From: an uncultured Hymenobacter sp. | GTDB lineage: Bacteria; Bacteroidota; Bacteroidia; Cytophagales; Hymenobacteraceae | Length of the DNA: 64,000 nucleotides | Reading direction: 5' to 3' | NCBI GenBank assembly: GCA_913776615.1 | Contig: CAJYPK010000009.1 | Span: forward strand, 1 to 64,000 | Notes under the pieces: generated by a model | What the model was told of the DNA's origin: nothing | What the model saw: the letters and a program-made list of their open reading frames with translations, nothing else | Databases searched by the model: none | Translations under genes and position numbers: made by a program | In this document: positions 15,569 through 22,931 of the stretch, in pieces | How positions within the stretch are numbered: the stretch's first letter is position 1 | Layout of the letters: each line of letters opens with the position of its first letter

Positions 15569-16408
15569 CTAACCCTTACCGACCGGGCCAGCCAGCAGCC
15601 GGTGCAGGGCCGCCAGACAGCGCGGAATTGTTTCTTCTTCCACAAACGCGCCCATCGACTGCGGGTGGTCACCGGGTACGGGCAGTACCTCGCGCCGCTG
15701 GCGGGTGCTGGCGGCCTTGGCCACGGCCAGCGTATCGGCCAGGGGCGTGGCCTGGTCCTCGGTACCGGTGATGAAGAGCCAGGGGCAATTCACCTTGGGA
15801 GCCACGCGGCTGTAAGTGGCGGCCTCGGCCGGTAAAATAACGGGCCGCTCGGGGCGAATACGTTGATAATGGGCTACTACGTGTTGAGGATTAGCCACGT
15901 AGGCGACCGTCACTAAAAAGTCGCAGCGGGTGGTAGCCGCTGCCTCCGAGCCCACGAGCGTGCCCATCGAAAAGCCCATGAGCCCCACGCGCTGGCCGGG
16001 GCTGCGCCGCCGGGCCTCGGCCAGCGCGGCGCGGGTATCGGTGGCAAACTCGGGGTAGTAGAGGTAATTCTGGTTGATGGCGAAGGCATCGCTCTGCCCA
16101 AAGCCCCGGTAGTCGAATAGCAGCACCCGGTAGCCCGCCTCCGCCAGCGTAGCCGCCGTAAAGAGATTGGAAGCCATGTTGCCCGAGTCGCCGCCGGCCA
16201 CTACCACCGTGGTGTGTTGGGTGGGGGCGCCGGCCGTGGGCTCAATCAGCCAAGCGGCCAGGTGCGCGTGGTCGGGCGTGGTAAGGGTGAGGTTCTGGTA
16301 TTTCAAACCCAGCGTATCGGGCCGGGCCCAGTATTTGGCCACTGGCTTGATGGCCCAGGCCGAAGCCGCTTGCAGGCAGAATAAGGCGAGGAGAAGTAAG
16401 CGCACCAT
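15569..16408 (-). CDS. Secreted alpha/beta hydrolase
   Basis: A serine hydrolase with an N-terminal signal peptide (MVRLLLLALFCLQAASAWA), 279 residues from the ATG at 16408. The longer frame to 16537 crosses the terminator of the upstream gene and is rejected. The fold is clear: the oxyanion region VVVAGGDSGN, the nucleophile elbow GFSMGTLVG (G-x-S-x-G), the acid in ITGTEDQATPLAD and the histidine in VPGDHPQSMG. Family relatives include dienelactone-hydrolase-like and S9-type esterases or peptidases. The substrate is unknown. It follows the M28 peptidase on the same strand, but a terminator separates them. Confidence 0.85.
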   Translation of the reverse strand: MVRLLLLALFCLQAASAWAIKPVAKYWARPDTLGLKYQNLTLTTPDHAHLAAWLIEPTAGAPTQHTTVVVAGGDSGNMASNLFTAATLAEAGYRVLLFDYRGFGQSDAFAINQNYLYYPEFATDTRAALAEARRRSPGQRVGLMGFSMGTLVGSEAAATTRCDFLVTVAYVANPQHVVAHYQRIRPERPVILPAEAATYSRVAPKVNCPWLFITGTEDQATPLADTLAVAKAASTRQRREVLPVPGDHPQSMGAFVEEETIPRCLAALHRLLAGPVGKG

Positions 16409-16425
16409 TAGACAGAATAAAAAGT

Positions 16426-16456
16426 AAAAAGCCAGCGCATTAGGCACTGGCTTTTT
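16426..16456 (-). terminator. Terminator between the M28 peptidase and the hydrolase
   Basis: A 13-bp stem with one G-T pair (AAAAAGCCAGCGC, 16426-16438, with 16444-16456), with T tracts on both strands, 50 bases after the peptidase stop. Confidence 0.8.
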
Positions 16457-16505
16457 ATAGACTACGCCAGCGGACCGACGTTGCGTAAGTGGCGGCTTAC
16501 ACTCG

Positions 16506-18149
16506 TTATTTTCCGAAGCGCACGCCGAAGAAATCACCTTTATTCCAGGTCGGGCGGGCCGGATTTTGCGCTACCTGGTAGCCGATGAGGAAGTTGAGCC
16601 GGGCGTACTGCGCCCCGGCGGCCCAATCGAACGTACCGCCCTCGAAATTATCCTGCTGCTTGTGGTAGGTGGCGGCCCGCCACTTCTGCACGGCTTCGCT
16701 GAGGTTGTTCTTACCGTCGGCCGTTTTATTGCCGTACTTGATGTGCAGCGCCGGCACGCCCTGCACTACGAAACTGTACTGGTCGCTGCGGATAAAGCGA
16801 TTCTGGGCCGGCTCGGGGTCGGGCTCGATGCTGAGCTTCAGGTACTCGGCCGCCGCCTTCACCGGCTGCATGAGCGAGGAATGGTCGGCCCCGAGCGGCA
16901 CCACGGCCAGCAGTGGCGCGATGAGGGTGGGCATGTCGGTATTGATATCGGCCACCAGCGCCGCCTTCGGCACGGTCGGAAACTTGGCGAAGTACGCCGA
17001 GCCAATCAGGCCCATTTCCTCGCCCGTCATCAGCACGAACAGCACCGAGCGGCGGGGCTTGGTTTTCAGGCCCGCGTACAGCTTACTGATTTCGAGCACG
17101 CTGGCCACGCCCGTGGCATTGTCGTGCGCCCCGTTGAAAATGGAGTCGCCGTTGATGGCCGGCCCCACGCCCAGGTGGTCGAGGTGGGCGCTGTGCACCA
17201 CGTACTCTTCCTTCAGCTTGGCATCGGAGCCGGCGAGTTTACCCACCACGTTATAGCTGTCCACGTCTTGGTAGCGGCTGCGGTAGCGGGCGCTGAGCTT
17301 ACCCGGCAAAGCCAGCGAAGCCGCTTTGCCCCGGCGCAGGGCGCTCAGCACCTGCCCCGTATCGCGGCTGGCCCCGGCGAAGAGCTGCTGCAACGTGGCC
17401 GGGCTGATGCTGCCCACCAATTGCGCCGAACCGGGCGCGTGGCTGCGCGACACCGCCACCTGCCCATCCGGCCCCAGCGCGCTCACCAGGCCCTTCGGAA
17501 ACTCGGGTAGCTTGGCATCGGCGTGGGCAGCGGCCAGCAGCACGCCCACCGCGCCGTGACGGGCGGCGGTTTCGAGCACCGTGCGCAGGTCGGCAAAGTA
17601 CTGCCGCTCGTTGTCGCCAAATTGCCGGGCCGGCTGCCGCGTGACCACGACTACTTTACCCTTCGCGTCGAGGCCAGCGTAGTCGTCGTATTTCAGCTCG
17701 GGGGCCGAGATGCCGTAGCCGGCAAACACGAGCGGCGCGTCGGTCACCGCCACCTCGGCCTGCCCGGGATTGGGGTACACCGTGGCGGCCGGACCAAAAG
17801 TCAGGGGCTGCGCCGCCCCGCTGGCCGGCTGGTAGCTCAGCGTCGCGCCCGGCTCCACGAAGGCCCGGCGCAAACGCACGGCCTGGGTGTAGGTACCCTT
17901 TTCGCCGGCCGGCTGCACGCCGTTTTGCTTGAGCTGGCCAATGACGTAGTCCACGGCCAGCTGGTAGCCGGGCGTGCCGGGCAGCCGGCCGCGCAGGCGG
18001 TCGTCGGCCAGGTAGCGTACGTGGGCTTCCAGGGCGGCGGGCTGCACGGTGGGCAGCACGGCAATGGCGGCCGGGTCGATGCCTTGGGCGAGGCTGGCTT
18101 GGGCCAGGAAGCAGCCGGCAACCAGCCCTACTTTGGTTAAAAATTTCAT
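16506..18149 (-). CDS. M28 family zinc aminopeptidase with PA domain, secreted
   Basis: An exported aminopeptidase of 547 residues that removes N-terminal residues from peptides. It starts at the ATG at 18149 (MKFLTKVGLVAGCFLAQASLAQ, a signal peptide). A protease-associated domain (about 120-260, LVFAGYGISAPELKYDDYAG) is inserted before the catalytic part. The di-zinc ligands of M28 are all visible: SAHLDHLG (His), NGAHDNATG (Asp), MTGEEMGLIGS (Glu-Glu), VADINTDMP (Asp) and VPALHIKYG (His). No T9SS tail is present, so it probably stays in the periplasm. The gene is followed by its own terminator. Confidence 0.9.
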   Translation of the reverse strand: MKFLTKVGLVAGCFLAQASLAQGIDPAAIAVLPTVQPAALEAHVRYLADDRLRGRLPGTPGYQLAVDYVIGQLKQNGVQPAGEKGTYTQAVRLRRAFVEPGATLSYQPASGAAQPLTFGPAATVYPNPGQAEVAVTDAPLVFAGYGISAPELKYDDYAGLDAKGKVVVVTRQPARQFGDNERQYFADLRTVLETAARHGAVGVLLAAAHADAKLPEFPKGLVSALGPDGQVAVSRSHAPGSAQLVGSISPATLQQLFAGASRDTGQVLSALRRGKAASLALPGKLSARYRSRYQDVDSYNVVGKLAGSDAKLKEEYVVHSAHLDHLGVGPAINGDSIFNGAHDNATGVASVLEISKLYAGLKTKPRRSVLFVLMTGEEMGLIGSAYFAKFPTVPKAALVADINTDMPTLIAPLLAVVPLGADHSSLMQPVKAAAEYLKLSIEPDPEPAQNRFIRSDQYSFVVQGVPALHIKYGNKTADGKNNLSEAVQKWRAATYHKQQDNFEGGTFDWAAGAQYARLNFLIGYQVAQNPARPTWNKGDFFGVRFGK

Positions 18150-18180
18150 CAGCATTTCTTTACAAATTAAACTCAACCTT

Positions 18181-18289
18181 CTTTCCACGCACTGTCAGGC
18201 TGACGAAGGAAGCATCTTATCCCATCTGCACGGCTTACCGGATGGTGATAAGATGCTTCCTTCGTCAGCATGACAGTGCGTGGAGAAAG
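18181..18289. repeat. Long hairpin repeat, TCATGCTGAGC-related, copy 3
   Basis: The largest of the five elements. Its arms are about 41-43 bases (18181-18221 and 18247-18289), with one mismatch and a short indel near the outer end. One arm reads TGTCATGCTGACGAAGGAAG and the other carries a T-to-G change in that core (TGTCAGGCTGACG). It lies just upstream of the M28 start, about 30 bases from the ATG, so it could affect expression of that gene. Confidence 0.9.
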
Positions 18290-18374
18290 CACTTGTCCCG
18301 CATTACCCATGGCGCGGGGCTATCTTCTCTTCAGCCAGACGCCTCAGCGTAGCTCACCAACGTCCGCGCTACGG

Positions 18375-19229
18375 CTAGCTTTCCGTCAGCTCGGTTTTGA
18401 AGCCCGCCAGGCGACCGGCTACGTCGCGACCCAGCGCGTAGGCATGCACCTTCGGGCCGCTGCCGATGCGGTATACCTGCACCCCGTCAAGCTCCTGCTT
18501 CAGGTACATCTGCAAGGCTTTGTAGCGGTTGGCAAGGGCGACGTCGTTCAGCACACCATCGTCGCTGGTGTGGTTGCGGAGGAAGGGAATCAACTCGACC
18601 TTCTCCACTTTCGCGTCGGCGGGCTCGCCCAGCACTTGGCGCAACTGCTGGTCGCTAAGCTCCCCGGCCGGGGCGGCGTAGCTCACGGCTTCGAGCGGGG
18701 CCTCGCTCTCGCTGATGAACTGGAGGCCCTGCGTCAGCTTTTGCAGCTGGGCCAGGGTGGCATCGTTGGGATCGGCGGCGGGGCTGGCCGAACGCTCCGC
18801 GGCGGCCGTGGGCGCGGCGGGCAGGCCGCTGCCGCCGGGCACCTGGGCCGCGATGGCGGCGGCCAGCTCTCGCATCCGCGCCTCGGGCACTTTGATTTTG
18901 GGGTTGGCGAAGTTCATGTCCGCCACCTTATTCATCGGGATGAGGTGGATGTGGGCGTGGGGCACTTCCAGCCCGATCACGGCCACGCCGATGCGCTTGC
19001 AGGGCACGGCCGCCTGCACGCCCTTGGCCACGCGCTGGGCAAATACGTGCAGCGCCGCCAGTGCCTGGGGCGAGAGGTCGAAAATGTAGTCAACCTCCTG
19101 CTTGGGAATGACCAGCGTGTGCCCCTCGACCAGCGGCGTAATATCGAGAAAAGCCAGGTGGTCGGCGTCTTCGGCGACCTTGTAGGCGGGCAGCTCGCCC
19201 GCCACGATACGCGAGAAAATAGAAGGCAT
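18375..19229 (-). CDS. HIT-family protein fused to a NuiA-like nuclease inhibitor domain
   Basis: The 284-residue protein has two domains. Residues 1-125 are a HIT nucleotide hydrolase/transferase with the catalytic triad His91-x-His93-x-His95 (PHAHIHLIP) and the opening SIFSRIVAGELPAYKV. After an Ala/Pro linker (about 132-155), residues 160-284 match the Anabaena nuclease inhibitor NuiA. The shared SESE segment is FISESEAPLEA, and the end VQVYRIG...ALGRDVAGRLAG parallels the NuiA C-terminus. NuiA blocks the non-specific nuclease NucA. A NucA-type nuclease lies 3 kb away, suggesting self-protection in the cytoplasm. The gene lies upstream-facing next to greA, 141 bases away on the same strand. 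Confidence 0.85.
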   Translation of the reverse strand: MPSIFSRIVAGELPAYKVAEDADHLAFLDITPLVEGHTLVIPKQEVDYIFDLSPQALAALHVFAQRVAKGVQAAVPCKRIGVAVIGLEVPHAHIHLIPMNKVADMNFANPKIKVPEARMRELAAAIAAQVPGGSGLPAAPTAAAERSASPAADPNDATLAQLQKLTQGLQFISESEAPLEAVSYAAPAGELSDQQLRQVLGEPADAKVEKVELIPFLRNHTSDDGVLNDVALANRYKALQMYLKQELDGVQVYRIGSGPKVHAYALGRDVAGRLAGFKTELTES

Positions 19230-19304
19230 ACGGTGAGATGGTGAACTAGTGAGCTAGTGAGTTTGCTGCCTTATTCGGCAATAACTGGGGGCGAAATAAA
19301 CGCA

Positions 19305-19332
19305 GAAAAGGCGGAGCCGACTGGCCCCGCCT
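19305..19332 (-). terminator. Terminator after greA
   Basis: On the minus strand a 10-bp stem with one G-T type pair (AGGCGGGGCC with GGCTCCGCCT) is followed by TTTT, 38 bases past the greA stop. Confidence 0.7.
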
Positions 19333-19370
19333 CCCCAAAATCACTATTTCACCCCTCACCATTTCGCCGC

Positions 19371-19844
19371 CTAGCGGCCTACTTCGAGAATTTCAAACTG
19401 AAGCTTACCGGCGGGCACCGTGATTTCGGCTACGTCGCCGGCTTCCTTACCCAGCAGGCCCTTGCCGATGGGCGACTTCACCGAGATTTTGCCGGCGGCC
19501 AGGTTAGCTTCTTCCTCGGCTACGAGCACGTAGTTGAGGACCATGTTATTTTTCAGGTTCTTCAGCTTCACCTTGCTCATGATGAGCACCTTGCTGAAGT
19601 CCATATTGGTTTCGTCGATGAGGCGGGCATTGCCCAGCACTTCTTCGAGCTTCGATATTTTGAGTTCCAGCAGGCCTTGGGCATCCTTGGCGGCATCGTA
19701 CTCGGCATTCTCGCTCAGGTCGCCCTTGTCACGGGCTTCGCGCAGGTCTTCGGCGGCCTTGGCCCGGCCCCGAATCTTGAGATCCTGGAGTTCGTCTTTC
19801 AGCTTTTGCAGGCCCTCGGCGGTGTAATAATTGATAGTAGCCAT
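19371..19844 (-). CDS. greA: Transcription elongation factor GreA
   Basis: GreA enters the secondary channel of RNA polymerase and stimulates cleavage of backtracked RNA. The 157-residue length is typical. The N-terminal coiled coil is clear (YYTAEGLQKLKDELQDLK through ISKLEEVLGNA), with the tip acidic pair in SENAEYDAAKDAQG. The C-terminal FKBP-like domain includes ISVKSPIGKGLLGKEAGDV. The start is the ATG at 19844 (MATINYYTAEG), not the longer frame at 19871. A consensus promoter lies about 100 bases upstream with a terminator hairpin in between, so the gene is probably controlled by attenuation. Confidence 0.95.
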   Translation of the reverse strand: MATINYYTAEGLQKLKDELQDLKIRGRAKAAEDLREARDKGDLSENAEYDAAKDAQGLLELKISKLEEVLGNARLIDETNMDFSKVLIMSKVKLKNLKNNMVLNYVLVAEEEANLAAGKISVKSPIGKGLLGKEAGDVAEITVPAGKLQFEILEVGR

Positions 19845-19880
19845 AAAATTAGGACTGTGTTCGCGTGGCAAGTGTCAGAT

Positions 19881-19923
19881 AAAAAGAAAGAGAACGGCTG
19901 GCACATCCTCGGCCAGCCGTTCT
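19881..19923 (-). terminator. Terminator-like hairpin in the greA leader (attenuator candidate)
   Basis: On the minus strand a 12-bp perfect stem (AGAACGGCTGGC with GCCAGCCGTTCT, 19923-19891) is followed by CTTTCTTTTTAT. It sits between the greA promoter and the greA start codon, so a transcript from that promoter would meet it within about 50 bases. Confidence 0.75.
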
Positions 19924-19939
19924 CCCCTATTCGGTAAGG

Positions 19940-19947
19940 CAAAGATA
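19940..19947 (-). promoter_or_regulatory. Bacteroidota -7 element for greA
   Basis: Minus-strand TATCTTTG is a full TAnnTTTG match. TTTG lies 15 bases upstream as a -33 candidate, slightly closer than usual. Confidence 0.6.
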
Positions 19948-19967
19948 GAGAAGAAATCGCTACAAAG

Positions 19968-20116
19968 TGATGAGGTAGTTAAGTGACGAGGTTATGAGGT
20001 GAGTCGCGGGTCAGGAGCTAAACAGAGCAGACGCTGACTCAATTCCTTATTCGTTGGCAAAGGTTTTTCTTAACTTTCCTCGTTCCGCTCGCCCTGTTAC
20101 CTACTCACCTCATCAC
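19968..20116. repeat. Low-complexity palindromic spacer (GTGATGAGGT type)
   Basis: The left arm (19968-20004) repeats variants of GTGATGAGGT and the right arm (20096-20116, CTACTCACCTCATCAC) is its approximate complement. The right arm overlaps the 3' end of the dehydrogenase gene at 20105. It resembles the palindromic spacers of the fatty-acid operon with different letters. Confidence 0.6.
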
Positions 20117-21043
20117 CTCCTCAATCTTCGCCACGAGCACCTCATTGATGCGCTGGTAGCTTTGATGCGTCCAGCCGCCGATGTGGGGCGAGAGCAGCAC
20201 GTTGGGGGCGGCGCGCAGGTAGTCGAAGGTCGCTTGCTGGGCGGGCGTGAGCGTGCTGAGCTTTTCGTTGTCGAGCACGTCGAGGGCCGCGCCGCGCACC
20301 TGGCCGCTTTGCAGCCGGGCCACGAGAGCGGCCTGGTCCACAATTTCGCCCCGCGCCGTATTCATAAACCACAGACGGTGAGCAAAGGCCGCCAAAAACG
20401 CCTCGTTGACAAACTGGTGGTTGGCCTCGGAATACGGAATGTGCAGGCTCAGCACCTCGGCGCGGGCTTGCAGTTCGGCCAGCGGCACTAGCTGGGCGTA
20501 GCCGTCGGTTGTTACGGCGGGGTCATTATCGTAAGCCAGCACGGTGCAGCCGAAGCCTTGCAGGCGCCGGGCGAAGGCGCGGCCCATGTGCCCGTAGCCC
20601 AGCAGGCCCACGGTTTTGGTACCCAGCTCCTCGCCCCGGTTGGCTTCGCGGTGCCACTCGGCGCGGCGCACCTCGGCATCGGCGCGCACGGTATGACGCA
20701 GCAGGGCCAGCAATTGGCCGGTGGCAAACTCCCCCACCGCGTCGCGGTTGCCCTCGGGGGCATTTACCAGCACTACGCCGGCGGCGGCCAGCGCTTCCTC
20801 ATCGATATTATCGACGCCCGCCCCGGCGCGGGCCACGTAGCGCAGGTGCGGGCCGTGGGCCAGCAGACTGGCCGTAATGCGCATCTTGCTGCGCACCATG
20901 AGGCCCGCGTAGGGCCGGGCGGCCAGCGCGGCGGGCACGTCGGCGGCGGAGAGCTTGGGTTGGTAGTCGCCCTCCACGCCGATGCTCGTGAGCATGGGCA
21001 GCAGGGAGGGGTGCATGTCGTCAATTATCAGGCAGAGGGACAT
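20105..21043 (-). CDS. D-2-hydroxyacid dehydrogenase (phosphoglycerate-dehydrogenase-like)
   Basis: An NAD-dependent oxidoreductase of 312 residues. It has the split catalytic domain and the Rossmann motif GLLGYGHMGRAFARRLQGFG. The catalytic Arg lies in MNTARGEIVDQAALV, the acid in GAALDVLDNEKLS and the His in LLSPHIGGWTH. The length fits SerA forms without the regulatory ACT domain and also glyoxylate or other hydroxyacid reductases. The N-terminal part is strikingly regular for a 3-phosphoglycerate dehydrogenase (RSKMRITASLL, VARAGAGVDNIDEEAL, VVLVNAPEGNRDAVGE). The gene is the last of a minus-strand run that includes rsmA and the DUF4412-like gene, with gaps of 11 and 16 bases. Confidence 0.85.
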   Translation of the reverse strand: MSLCLIIDDMHPSLLPMLTSIGVEGDYQPKLSAADVPAALAARPYAGLMVRSKMRITASLLAHGPHLRYVARAGAGVDNIDEEALAAAGVVLVNAPEGNRDAVGEFATGQLLALLRHTVRADAEVRRAEWHREANRGEELGTKTVGLLGYGHMGRAFARRLQGFGCTVLAYDNDPAVTTDGYAQLVPLAELQARAEVLSLHIPYSEANHQFVNEAFLAAFAHRLWFMNTARGEIVDQAALVARLQSGQVRGAALDVLDNEKLSTLTPAQQATFDYLRAAPNVLLSPHIGGWTHQSYQRINEVLVAKIEEVMR

Positions 21044-21054
21044 AAGGCAAATAG

Positions 21055-21660
21055 TTACCGCATGGGGGCGGTCGTCGTAAACTCGTTAGTAGCTAGCGAC
21101 ATGGGCAGCACTGCAATGGCCTCGCGCGTGGCCGAAACGTCGTGCTGGGTATCAATGGTGATAGTACGCAGCGGGAGCGCGCCATCGGTGGCTTGCAGCA
21201 ACTCGGCCCAGCCCGGCGCGGGGCAGTGGCTGAACGCCGCCACGCTGACATGTAGTTCGGGCGCGTAAAAAACCAGGGTTGAAACCTGCCCCGCTGTGAA
21301 CCGCAGCAAGTGGCAGCGGTAGCCCAGAATGGTGGCCGTGGTGGGCAGGCAGGTGAGCGCAGCTGGCCCCGGGCGGCGCGCCGTATCGGCTACCAGCCGG
21401 GGCTGGCCTTTGGCGAAGGTGTATAGTGCGTTGGTGTCGCCGGTATACAGCTCCTCCAATTGCTTGTTACGGTCGTAGAGCTTGAAGTTATCACCCTGAA
21501 TGTAAAACCAGTTCTTGGGCTTCACGGCATAGTACAGCGTTTCGCCGGCCAGCATTTGGTACTCATTCTCGTACACGATGCAGCCACTAAATTCTGCCCC
21601 CGACCCGACCGGGAAATTAGCCAGCAAAAGCAGGGCGCAAAACGACGGCAGCTTGATCAT
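21055..21660 (-). CDS. Exported protein, DUF4412-like, unknown function
   Basis: A 201-residue protein with an N-terminal signal peptide (MIKLPSFCALLLLANFPVGSGA). The body is β-rich, with a pattern seen in Bacteroidota DUF4412/GLPGLI-type proteins: an opening FSGCIVYENEY, then a strand with a tracked variable (FKLYDRNKQLEELYTGDTNALYTF), a thiol-containing ILGYRCHLLRFT, and a proline-rich tail. Cysteines at about 103 and 115 could form a disulfide in the periplasm. Assignment to the DUF is by eye and weak; no function is known. It sits between rsmA and the dehydrogenase in a tight minus-strand run, so it is probably co-transcribed. Confidence 0.7.
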   Translation of the reverse strand: MIKLPSFCALLLLANFPVGSGAEFSGCIVYENEYQMLAGETLYYAVKPKNWFYIQGDNFKLYDRNKQLEELYTGDTNALYTFAKGQPRLVADTARRPGPAALTCLPTTATILGYRCHLLRFTAGQVSTLVFYAPELHVSVAAFSHCPAPGWAELLQATDGALPLRTITIDTQHDVSATREAIAVLPMSLATNEFTTTAPMR

Positions 21661-21676
21661 GCAGCGAGAAAGCAGG

Positions 21677-22471
21677 CTAGCCGTGGGCCGCCGACTGGCT
21701 GGCCGCTACCAGATTAGTCAATAGCACAAACTCGCTCACCCCCAGCTGCTCGGCCCGCTTGTCGAAAATTTCGGCGGCCATCGTTTCAGCCGACAAACCC
21801 AGCGGCTTGAGGGCGTTGCGCAGCGTCTTGCGGCGGGTGGAAAACGCCTGCTTTACCACCCGGAAGAACAGCTTCTCGTCGCAGGCCAGTTTTTCGGTGG
21901 CGTTGCGGGTGAGGCGAATTACGGCCGACTCCACCTTGGGCGGCGGATTGAACACGTGGGCCGGCACCGTAAACAGGTATTCGATGTCGTAGTACGCCTG
22001 CAAGAGCACGCTCAGGATGCCGTAGGTTTTGGAGCCGGGCGGCTCGGCCAGGCGCTCGGCCACTTCCTTTTGCAGCATTCCCACCACCTCGCGCACCTGC
22101 TGGCGGTTGGCCAGCACCTGAAAGAATATCTGGGTGCTGATGTTGTAGGGAAAATTGCCGATGATGGCCAGCGGCTGGCCGGGAAACAGCTTGGCCAGGT
22201 CCTGCCGCAAAAAGTCAGTGGCGTGAATGCGCGGGGCCAGCGCGGGGTAGTGCGCGGTGAGGTACGCTACCGATTCGGTATCAATCTCGACCACGCTGGT
22301 TTGGTACTCCGGGTGTTCGAGCAGGTACTGCGTGAGCACGCCCATGCCGGGGCCGATTTCGAGCACCTCGCGCACGGCATCGGGCAGGCGCAGGCTTTCG
22401 ACGATGCGGCGGGCAATGTTAGGGTCGGCCAGGAAGTGCTGGCCGAGGTGTTTTTTGGGGCGTACAAGCAT
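21677..22471 (-). CDS. rsmA: 16S rRNA dimethyladenosine transferase
   Basis: RsmA/KsgA dimethylates A1518 and A1519 in the 3' helix of 16S rRNA late in 30S assembly, using S-adenosylmethionine. The 264-residue protein shows KKHLGQHFL at the start, the SAM-binding LEIGPGMGVLT, the acidic loop VVEIDTESV, the catalytic NFPYNIS (N-x-x-Y/F) and the C-terminal helical domain with RKTLRNALKPLG. All family motifs are present. The ATG at 22471 is preceded directly by a repeated element that also precedes ffh. Confidence 0.95.
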   Translation of the reverse strand: MLVRPKKHLGQHFLADPNIARRIVESLRLPDAVREVLEIGPGMGVLTQYLLEHPEYQTSVVEIDTESVAYLTAHYPALAPRIHATDFLRQDLAKLFPGQPLAIIGNFPYNISTQIFFQVLANRQQVREVVGMLQKEVAERLAEPPGSKTYGILSVLLQAYYDIEYLFTVPAHVFNPPPKVESAVIRLTRNATEKLACDEKLFFRVVKQAFSTRRKTLRNALKPLGLSAETMAAEIFDKRAEQLGVSEFVLLTNLVAASQSAAHG

Positions 22472-22537
22472 CGCAGATTTAACGGATTTAACGGATTGCG
22501 CGGATACGCCCGCCAGCCTCCGGCGGCGGGCTGACTA
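22472..22537 (-). repeat. Repeated leader element (GATTTAACG), copy 1
   Basis: The element reads CGCAGATTTAACGGATTTAA and continues through GATACGCC into a small hairpin with CTGACTA. It begins one base after the rsmA ATG. A near-identical element precedes ffh at 40949-41007. Confidence 0.85.
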
Positions 22538-22636
22538 GGGCTACCGGGACGGGCGCGGCCTCAAATATCGGGGATATTTGGCCGCTAAGCCGGGCTGACT
22601 GGGGCGAGCGGCCGGGCATTTTGCGCGGCGGTCAAC

Positions 22637-22670
22637 AAAAAAGCCGCTACCCGGGGAGGGTAGCGGCTTT
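22637..22670 (-). terminator. Terminator after the PID-CTERM gene
   Basis: A 13-bp perfect stem (22640-22652 with 22658-22670, GGGTAGCGGCTTT arm) followed on the minus strand by TTTTTTG. It closes the T9SS-cargo plus PID-CTERM unit. Confidence 0.9.
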
Positions 22671-22689
22671 GCCGAAGCGAGGGCGCAGG

Positions 22690-22908
22690 CTAGCGGGCGC
22701 GGCGCTGGCGCAGGCGCTTGAGGCCGTAGGCTACGCCACTGGCCAGCAGCAGGCTAGCGCCGCCATCGACGGGTACCTGCGTGGGGTCGGGCGTCGTGGG
22801 CTGGGGACCACCCGTACCGGGCGCCTGGGCGTGGGCAGCTAGCAGCGAGACACTTACGAGACCAGCAGCCAGCAGGGCGCGCACTACGAACGTCTTAGAG
22901 GAAGTCAT
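22690..22908 (-). CDS. Small PID-CTERM-like sorting-signal protein
   Basis: A 72-residue exported mini-protein, almost all of it sorting signals. Residues 1-28 form a signal peptide (MTSSKTFVVRALLAAGLVS through AAHA). A short Gly/Pro/Thr linker follows (APGTGGPQPTTPDPTQ). The tail VPVDGGASLLLASGVAYGLKRLRQRR is a hydrophobic span ending in a basic cluster, as in the PID-CTERM proteins described for Bacteroidota. There is no room for a catalytic domain. The start is the ATG at 22908 rather than at 22932. It follows the T9SS cargo gene by 23 bases on the same strand, so they are probably co-expressed. The processing enzyme is not in the window. Confidence 0.75.
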   Translation of the reverse strand: MTSSKTFVVRALLAAGLVSVSLLAAHAQAPGTGGPQPTTPDPTQVPVDGGASLLLASGVAYGLKRLRQRRAR

Positions 22909-22931
22909 GTGATGATGGGAGAAATTGAACA

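Noticed and set aside
16409..16537. N-terminal extension of the alpha/beta hydrolase
   Set aside because: It crosses the terminator and coding end of the M28 peptidase gene and would bury the signal peptide.
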